Positions 12,041 through 21,800 of a stretch of 32,417 bases of DNA are shown here, one piece after another. The notes under the pieces were generated by a model, which saw only the letters and a program-made list of their open reading frames with translations, searched no databases and was not told the DNA's origin. The stretch covers positions 148,945-181,361 of the forward strand of contig NW_003109113.1 in the NCBI RefSeq assembly GCF_000003605.2. Reading direction: 5' to 3'. Numbering within the stretch: position 1 is the first letter of the stretch; each line of letters starts with the position of its first letter. The position numbers were made by a program, and so were the translations under genes. The DNA comes from Saccoglossus kowalevskii. Its lineage: Eukaryota > Hemichordata > Enteropneusta > Harrimaniidae.

Positions 12041-12599
12041 TTACCCTCTTTCCTTTAAATTAATTAGCATACTTCAAAAGGCCCATAAAATAAATAAAAT
12101 GTTGTCCCAGAGTATTGACTCGTTGGCTGCACCTGGCGATTCTAGGTGGCGCTGTTAGTAAAAATGCATTGTGCCATCGGTTTGTTTGGAAAACAAGAAT
12201 TTATATAAATTATGAAAACAACATAAGGTGCTATACAAAATAACGTCACAGAGAACAAATACAAGGGAAAGGGATTTGTATGTTGCCCATTAATAACTGC
12301 TTTCAACCACCATACTTTCTCGCCCACATTTTTCTGCACTTTTTTTCTTATATTCTTCAATGTTTCTGGAATTGAACACTAATTTTGGAGCCAACAAGCA
12401 AAATTTGAGTCAATTTTCAGTTTTTACCAAACAAATTGGCTATTTTGGTCCCAATCTTCTGGAGGAAAGTGCGGACTATAAACAGGAGTATTTTGTGAAT
12501 TTGTGATGAAAAGAAGGAACTGGTGATGAAAAGGTTAATGGCACACATTTTTGGTCATTAAACAACTTGTTGTATTGTTATTACATTTTTATTACCGGC

Positions 12600-12772
12600 G
12601 TGTGGATACGGTATCTAGAATTGTCACCACGTTAGAGAGTACGTATTTACTTTTGTTTTCGGTATGACGTCACAGGAGCCTTTAGAAACGCAAATAATGA
12701 CACATTCTTTGTGAGGTGAGCCGACAAGCCAGTCCCAGGTCATTTGTTAAACTATTGGTTTAATTTGTGAAA
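12600..12772 (+). promoter_or_regulatory. Putative promoter and 5' UTR of the CIB gene with a CRE site
   Basis: A full palindromic cAMP-response element, TGACGTCA, lies at 12665-12672, 100 bases before the start codon at 12773. No TATA box is evident, as is common for widely expressed genes. A second TGACGTCA lies at 12999-13006, just inside intron 1. That these sites act on this gene is an inference from position. Confidence 0.4.
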
Positions 12773-12823
12773 ATGGGAGCTTCAAATAGTCAGTTTACCG
12801 AAGCTGAGCTAGAAGACTACCAG
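12773..12823 (+). CDS. CIB1: CIB gene, coding exon 1
   Basis: Encodes residues 1-17, [17 protein letters not shown], and ends in phase 0 at CAG before the donor gtcagt. The acylation signal and a short N-terminal helix are on this exon, as in vertebrate CIB genes. Confidence 0.85.
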
Positions 12824-15800
12824 GTCAGTACTACACTTTTGGTCTGGAACTTCAGTTGTCGCGTGAGGTCGCCACGTTCTTCAAAGCAACAGGTCTTTTA
12901 TATCAATTCACTGTCATGTCATTAGACTTGTTGACGTCGTTCGTGTTTTACACATAAACGGTTCGTTCTGCCGCCACTTAATGAGTTGACTTACACATTG
13001 ACGTCAATTTTACAACATAATGACACCCACATACCTTGACAGCATAATATCTGTGCATGTCATAATTTTACTGACGACTGTGCAACAACAAAACGGACGA
13101 TAGCCGTCTTGTTTTGAATGACACGCGGATTCAAAATGGCGGACTCTGTCAACACGGAAGTAGGCACCCGATTTGATCATGCATTCGTTACATCCGTTAT
13201 TGTCATACAGTCACTGTATCATAGTTATCATTGTTAGTATTACATTCAACAATAGCGTAAATCGACGCAATAGTGTCTTATTCTATTTCAATGGAGCCAT
13301 GGTTAAATTTGTGATATAAACCATCCGTGAACGATCTGATTCCATGGAAACCATGCTTCTGGTCGATTGTTTATGCCTCAACAAATTCCTGGTGTGAATG
13401 CAAGGTTCTGAGCTTCTGATCTTTTGTACCAGGCACAACTTAATACGCCAAAATATATAATTTGTTTTTTACTGGGAATAATACATGTAGGAGTAATACA
13501 TGTGTCTTACACAAATTACGTACCTTATGGTTGGTTGCATGGTAATATAAATTTTGCTTTTCATGTTATGAACTGATTATGAGTGACAAATATGAATAAA
13601 CTTATATAAGACCAATTTAAACACAATTATGGAAATAAATGACATTTAATTACCTTATAAACAATATAAGGTTACACCCTACTGTCCTCTAAGCCGATAT
13701 GATGCACTACTTTCTTACAAACTGCAACTACATCAGAAGCAGAAAATCGTACAATGATATAGTTATCTTGAAAAACGCCTTACTATAATTGTGGAATTTG
13801 TAATTTGATAAAAATGAAATTCCCATTTTATACACAAAATAAATGTTAATACAAAGTAAATCAGGGACCACAATATTTTGTTTCTGATACTGATCTTCTC
13901 AGCAGTCAACAAGCTGACTCGATGGATTCCATTTTGACTCTGCTTCCCTACTACCGGGTAAATCAGTCTTATTAGAGGGCACACTGCTACTGAATAGAGC
14001 AACTATACTTAAATGATTTTTTTTACATGTGGCATATTTCAGCACATAAAGTCATCATCATTATTTCCTTGTCTCCTGGTGGAGAATAGGGCCAGCATCT
14101 CTCCTCTTCCATGCTTCTCTGTCTTGCACCGCTACTTCTGCCTCCGCCCAAGTCTTGTATCCCAATTGATTTCTTTCTTTTCCAAATTTCTTCTCCAATT
14201 CTCTTTGGTCTTCCCACATTCCTTTTGCCCTCTGGTGCCTATGTTAAAGCGAATCTTGGTACTGTGGAATACTTTATTTTCGCTGGAATTAATTTTCGCT
14301 GAAAAGGCTTTTTGGGCGTTTTGTATGGAACTTATTTTCACTGATTTTTGATGAATTTAATGTGAAATATAGGAAAAAAAGTATATTCGCTGGATTTTAT
14401 TTTCACGGAATCATCCATTCAGCGAAAATAGCGAAAATAAATTCCAAGCGAAAATAAAGTATTCTACAGTATGTCATTCCTTTCCATGCATAACACATGT
14501 CCAATTCACTTCCACCTCCTGTTTCTTACAATCTCACTTATTGTTTGAATGTTTGCACGACGTCTGATTTCCTGATTTGTGATCCTCATTGGCCAGTGTA
14601 TTTTCAATATTCTTTTCAGCACATAAAAGCAGTGACCATATTTCTGTCAAAATCCTGTCTACAATTAATCGTTTTAGCATTAGTCAGTAGTATGCTAAAA
14701 TGCTAATGCATAAAATATCATTTTAGCAGTGGTTTCGATAGACCACAATGAAAGCACATATCCTCATTAAAAACCAACTAAAAATTGTTAATACTTCTAG
14801 ACATCAAAAAGTACATGTACCTTTTTTTCACCATATGTCACTGAGCAAAATGTTGAGATATATTCCTGCCATAGGAAACAATGGTAAAATGTTGAGATAT
14901 ATTCTTGCCATAGGAAACAATGGTAAAATGTTGAGATATATTCTTGCCATAGGAAACAATGGTAAAATGTTGAGATATATTCTTGGCATAGGAAACAATG
15001 GTAAAATGTTGAGATATACTAGTATATTCTTGCCATAGGAAACGATTTTAAAATGTCCTAAAACAGACATTTTCACTTCATTTTTTTACTGCGATTTTCA
15101 TGGACGCTAAGTCAGACGATTACGATATATCAATTAATGTAGGATTTTCTGATACGCCAAGGATTTAGTTCAATCTGTGTATTTGTGACTCATCAAATTA
15201 ACATAGAGGGCATACAACATTTGTTTTCTGCCATGAAAACAAAGAAAAGTGTTTTCCAAATAATGCAGTCATACATTACACATTTAATCACATCCATACA
15301 TTTGAACATCTAGTTTATTTTGTCCTTTGGTTTTTGCTGGCAAATGTATATTAATAATATTACATTATATTTATTTTTCAGGAGTTGACCTACTTCAGTA
15401 AGAAAGAAATTCTTCAGTAAGTATAAATTGGCTCAGTTAATCTCATTCCCAATTCTTTCAACATGCTAACAAAATCGGGGGCTTACATTGCAGTGTACTT
15501 TCCAAAAGCACTCTGGTTGCTATGCTATGTTTATTGATGTTAAAGAAAGTACTCCAATTTTCCAACAATTCACTAGAATCCCTCCAGAGCAATATTTTTT
15601 TTCTTCTCAAAAATACAAATACTATTCATCATCCAATTCAATATATTCTCTGATTGTTTTTGAAATTGAATCTGACTTCTTATAGATTACAATATTGCTT
15701 TATTTATTTACAACCTCAAGGAAAATTTTTTGGTTTTCACAAAACATGTAGACTTGTGGTAAATTCTTGAATATTGATACAGATGCATGTGAACTTGTTC

Positions 15801-18800
15801 TTCTTGTCATTGTCTTTGAAATGTCATTTCCTTCACATATATTAAAAAGTACATTCTGCAATAAAGTGTAAAATGTCTTCTATAATATGACATTGTATGT
15901 TAGTTTGTTTAATGAAATTTTTGCTATCCCAGAGTGCAAATTAGTGTCCTCATACATAACCGCTCAAGGTTCTTCCTGGAGCGTTATAGAGTATGGGTTC
16001 GCAACAATAGAACAAATTTAGCATGACAATAAACACAATAGAACACATTCTATTGTTATGCAAAATGTCTGATACTGCATGCCATTGTCTGGGAAGAACG
16101 CTTATAATCTATTTAAATAAAACTTTTGCTTTTTTACTTTTCAGTGCCTTCAAGCGTTTTCATTTATTGGACCCAGATGCTGTAAGGCAAGACAGAAATG
16201 TGAGACTTCCTATGAACACAATATTAGAACTTTCGGAGTTGAAGGTAAAAAAAAAATAATTTCTTTGATGTATGCAGGCTTAATAATGTAATTATATATT
16301 TTCCATTGTTGGCACTGCATGCCTTTTGCTGTTGCTTGGCTACTTTTAATTTTGCAAATGAAAAGTTGAGTCCTGTATTGTTCTCTGTGTTCAGGTAAAT
16401 CCATTCAACGACCGTATCTGTAAAGTCTTCTCATCATCTAATGATGGTGACTTAACGTTTGAAGATTTCTTGGATATGATGTCTGTGTTCAGTGACAATG
16501 CCCCCAAGGGAGTCAAGGCAGAGTATGCGTTCAGAATTTATGGTGAGTATCATATAATACCTCATATAGGCAACACTTTGATGCATTTTCATTTCTGTCT
16601 GGCGCTAATTTGAGGTCACCATTTGGCAAATTTGTTGCAAATGGCACTTTATTGAGGTCAGTCATTTTTTCACATACTCAGAACTACGGTAACGTTACCT
16701 TACAATCAGAGAAATCCTGTCTATACAATGTACCGGATTCTGTCGTAAATTGGCCCTTCGACGTTAAATTTTCTCTAATTTTGGTGAATATTTTTGTCAT
16801 TTTTGGTAAAAAGTGATATTTTTGACTTCTTGTTGAAAACCCCAAATCCAATTGTTTTGATATTACATATATAGGTACTACATGTAGACTTCTCTCAGAT
16901 TTGTTCATTTTGTGATGATATCTCTAATTCTCTAATTTTGGAGAATATTTTTGTCATTTTTGGTAAAAAGTGATATTTTCGACTTCTTGTTGAAAACTGC
17001 AAGTCCAATTGCTTTGATATTACATATTACATATTACATACAGATCATCTATGACTAAACTGAGGATAAGTGCCCACATACTTCAGATTGAAGTTGGGCG
17101 ATATCACAACATAGATGTCTTAAATAGAACATGCCCTGTCTGTGACTCCAATGAAATTGAAGATGAAGAACACTTCCTCTTCAATTGTAACCAGTACAAA
17201 TTTGAAAGAGATGCTTTGTTTGAAAACGTAAACTTATCCGGTAATCTGAAAGCACTTCTCAATAACAAAAATTCTGAAACCGTCCAAGCAATTGCCAAGT
17301 TTATCAGCGACTGTTTCAATAAAAGAGAGAATTTCATGAAAAGCAATTTACCAGCTGCCTCAAAATAACACCAAAAAAATATTTATATAATAATATTTTC
17401 ACAGTATTACTATTTATTTCTTTTTTATTATTATTATTACTTATGTATTTTATTGTTCCTTATATCCTTATTGTATTTTAATCTATATCCCAGAAGGGAT
17501 ACGATATCAATAAAGGTTGTTATATATACATATATAGGTACTACATGTGGTTCTTACTCAGATTGTAAAAAACAACTTCAGACCTCTGTAAAGCCAGTTC
17601 AAAATCTCTTCAAAACTAACACCAGACTTCTGTAAAATGAACACCAACTCCAGACCTCTATAGAACCAACTCCAGACCTCTGTAAAAACAACTCTAGACC
17701 TATGTAGAACCAACTCCAGACCTATGTAAAAACAACTCCAGACCTCTGTAAAAACAACTTCAGGCCTTGGTAAAACCAGTTCAAAACCTCTGTAAAACTA
17801 ACTCCTAACTTCTGTAAAGCCCACAGCAGACCTCTGTAAAAAGAACACTAAACCTCTGTGAAACCAAATTCAGACCTCTGTAAAACCAACTCCTGATCTC
17901 TGTAAAGCCCACAGCAGACTTCTGTAAAGCCCACAGCAGACTTCTGTGCAGCCCACAGAAGACTTTGGTAAAGCCCACAACAGACCTCTGTAAAGCCCAC
18001 GGCAGACTTCTGTAAAGCCCACGGCAGACTTCTGTAAAGCCCACAGCAGACTTCTGTAAAGCCCACAGCAGACTTCTGTAAAGCCCACAGCAGACTTCTG
18101 TAAAGCCCACAGCAGACTTCTGTAAAGCCCACAGCAGACTTCTGTAAAGCCCACAGCAGACTTCTGTAAAGCCCACAGCAGACCTTTGTAAAGCCCACAG
18201 CAGACCTCTGTAAAGCCTACAGCAGACCTCTGTAAAGCCCACAGCAGACTTTTGTAAAATAAACAGCAGATCTCTGTAAAGCCCACAGCAGACCTCTGTA
18301 AAGCCCACAGCAGACTTTTGTAAAATAAACAGCATACCTCTGTAAAGCCCACATCAGACCTCTGTAAAGCCTACAGCAGACCTCTGTAAAGCCCACATCA
18401 GACCTCTGTAAAGCCCACATCAGATCTCTGTAAAGCCCACAGCAGACCTCTGTAAAGCCTACGGCAGACCTCTGTAAAGCCCATAGCAGACCTCTGTAAA
18501 GCCCACAGCAGACTTCTGTAAAATAAACAGCAGCCCTCTGTAAAGCCCACATCCGACCTCTGTAAAGCNNNNNNNNNNNNNNNNNNNNNNNNNNNNNNNN
18601 NNNNNNNNNNNNNNNNNNAAAGCCCACATCAGACCTCTGTAAAGCCTACAGCAGACCTCTGTAAAGCCCACATCAGACCTCTGTAAAGCCCACATCAGAT
18701 CTCTGTAAAGCCCACAGCAGACCTCTGTAAAGCCTACGGCAGACCTCTGTAAAGCCCATAGCAGACCTCTGTAAAGCCCACAGCAGACTTCTGTAAAATA

Positions 18801-21800
18801 AACAGCAGCCCTCTGTAAAGCCCACATCCGACCTCTGTAAAGCCCACATCAGACCTCTGTAAAGCCCACAGCAGATCTCTGTAAAGCCTACAGCAGACCT
18901 CTGTAAAGCCCACAGCAGACTTTTGTAAAATAAACAGCAGACCTCTGTAAAGCCCACATCAGACCTCTGTAAAGCCCACATCAGACCTCTGTAAAGCCTA
19001 CAGCAGACCTCTGTAAAGCCCACATCAGACCTCTGTAAAGCCCACGGCAGACCTCTGTAAAGCCCACAGCAGACTTTTGTAAAATAAACAGCAGACCTCT
19101 GTAAAGCCCACATCAGACCTCTGTAAAGCCCACATCAGACCTCTGTAAAGCCTACAGCAGACCTCTGTAAAGCCCACATCAGACCTCTGTAAAGCCCACG
19201 GCAGACCTCTGTAAAGCCTACGGCAGACCTCTGTAAAGCCTACGGCAGACCTCTGTAAAGCCTACGGCAGACCTCTGTAAAGCCTACGGCAGACCTCTGT
19301 AAAGCCTACGGCAGACCTCTGTAAAGCCTACGGCAGACCTCTGTTAAGCCCACAGCAGACCTCTGTAAAGCCCACAGCAGACCTCTGTAAAGTCCACAGC
19401 AGACCTCTGTAAAGCCCACATCAGACTTCTGTAAAGCCCACAGCAGACCTCTGTAAAGCCCACAGCAGACTTCTGTAAAGCCCACAGCAGACTTCTATAA
19501 AGCCCACAGCAGACTTCTGTAAAGCCCACAGCATACTTCTGTAAAGCCCACAGCAGACTTCTGTAAAATAAACAGCAGCCCTCTGTAGAGTCTACATCAG
19601 ACCACTGTAAAGCCTACAGCAGATCTATGTGAAGCCCACAGCAGACCTTTGTAAATCCTACAGCAGACCTCTGTAAAGCCCACGGCAGACCTCTGTAAAG
19701 CCCACGGCAGACCTCTGTAAAGCCCACGGCAGACCTCTGTAAAGCCCACGGCAGACCTCTGTAAAGCCCACGGCAGACCTCTGTAAAGCCCACGGCAGAC
19801 TTCTGTAAAGCCCACAGCAGACTTCTGTGAAGCCCACAGCAGACCTCTGTAAAGCCCACATCAGACCTCTGTAAAGCCTACAGAAGACTTCTGTAAAGCC
19901 CACGGCAGACCTCTGTAAAGCCCACAGCAGACCTCTGTAAAGCCCACAGCAGACTTCTGTAAAATAAACAGCAGACCTCTGTGTTCAGTCCAGAAAGATT
20001 TCAGTTTATTTGTTATGTTCATGTGTATATATTTTGTTTCCTTTACAGACTTCAATGAAGATGACTTTATTGACAGTGCTGATTTAAAAGAGGTTGTCGG
20101 TAGACTGACTGGAGATCAGTCTTTGACAGATGAAGATATGCAACAACTTATTGATAATGTAAGTAACTCATTCTCCAGGCATCCACTGTGTGCACTCATT
20201 CAGTCTCTGCCACAGGAGAATTTGGATATTCAAATATTCTTGTATTCTTAAAGCGAGAGGTTCGTCACCTGTGTACGCGCGGGAATTGAGTCCCAAGCGA
20301 TGATAACATCACATGCTAAAACGCAAAGGCTCATGGGTAGACACTTGTTTGTAAACAATGACACGCTATGGCCGTCTGACACATGCGCAGGTGATGACTC
20401 TCCCGCTTTAACAGATATGTGCGATGCACACTTGAACAACTAGGAAGACAAACAGTCTCTTGACCAGGAAACATTTAATCTGCTTTGTTTTCAGCATTTT
20501 ATTCAGATTTCTTTTGACAGAATTACATTACTGATTGTAGTCACATATCTCTAACACTGAATTTTCCACAGAAATTGACAACATGACTTCATCACGCCTT
20601 TGTTCTTTAGAGGAAACTTTCGTGTTCGAGTTTGGCAAGTTGCTATGGGTATTTGCTAAATTTTAACTTCATGAATAATTTATTGTATTTGTAAAAATCA
20701 CATAGATTTAGGTGTGAAATTTTGATGTGACAAAAACTGATTTGAGTTCCTCAAGTACACCACCATCACAGTGTTCTCCCCAGAAAAATGTTTCATAGTG
20801 GCGGCTAATTTGCATATAATTTACATATGCATTAGCATATGTATGGAGATAAAGAAAACAGGCTTGCATGGATGAAAATGTGTCTTTATTTTTTAGCGAA
20901 TTTATGTACAAGATTACAAAAATCTGCTGCTGTGTGCATTCTATGTAATGATGATTCTTCTGACTTTCATGGAAGCCCAGTGGTCTGCAGCTTTTGAGAA
21001 CGCCGTAATTTTCTTTGCTTCCCACTTCTAATGACATGGCCTTCTTGTGCATCTCCGAGTGTGCGTGTTTATCTATAGCATATTTCGTAATATTTATACA
21101 TGGCATAGAATTCCATACCAAAGAACTATTTCTGGATGATTTTAAGTTGAATTTTCCACATATGTGACACAGCATTCCTAAAAGATAAGAAATAGGGGCG
21201 AATCAATACTTGTATTTAAAAAATATCGTCAAGATCAACACGAAAATAAACAAATTGTCGCCATTTTGAAAAGTCGCTAAACTTTATTAAAATCTAAAAA
21301 AATTGCCATGATAAAATTTACACAAATCACAAAACTAGTATTAGTTATTTTGATAAATCGTAGCCAACAATTTTTGAACTTCCAGAAAAAAAGAAGTTTC
21401 CAAAAAAAATGTTTCGACGATCGTAAAAAAATGAAGCCATACAAAAGTTTACTAAAATAGGTCAAAATACGCTTCCAAGTAAAACGCTACAAATAAATAC
21501 TTGTTTTACCTTTGCCTTCGTTGTTTCTCTCTACCACGTATGTTTTGTTTTCTATTGTCCATCAAAATCCAGACTTTCTTTTCTTTGCACCTTTCGTTGT
21601 AACGTCATCTTGGACACGTTTAGTACCACGGCCGACAGGGGTACCGGCGACCACGTTGCTGGTGGGTTTATCGATCGGAACCAGGGGGCCCAGCAGGGTG
21701 TTCTACGCAGAACCACGACGTAATGTTTCTGCTGCTTGACATCATTGCTGCTTCAAGCCGAATATGCTACTGAGAAAATGCTTGCGATTACCTCCATTAA

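Larger units (their letters stand above)
12824..15381 (+). other. CIB intron 1 (2558 bases)
   Basis: Runs from donor gtcagt to acceptor ttatttttcag. It holds a CRE-like site (12999-13006), a MITE (14260-14471) and a 39-bp tandem array (14847-15048). Otherwise it is AT-rich and without supported genes. Confidence 0.75.
16543..20048 (+). other. CIB intron 4 (about 3.5 kb, contains assembly gap)
   Basis: Runs from donor gtgagt to acceptor ctttacag. It holds a 157-bp tandem duplication, a LINE fragment, the 22-bp minisatellite and a 50-N gap. Its true length is uncertain because of the gap and the likely false duplication. Confidence 0.8.

Noticed and set aside
14013-14351. 112-codon frame on the plus strand near the intron 1 MITE
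   Set aside because: It runs into the MITE arm, matches no protein I know, and overlaps frames on the other strand.
14748-15076. Overlapping frames of 96 and 82 codons with 13-residue repeats
   Set aside because: Both follow from the 39-bp minisatellite in CIB intron 1.
17805-19903. Long minus-strand open frames of 60-176 codons with a Cys-rich repeat
   Set aside because: They arise from a 22-bp tandem repeat inside an intron, occur in all three frames at once, and contain unit variants that create stops. There is no start context, splice partner or known domain.
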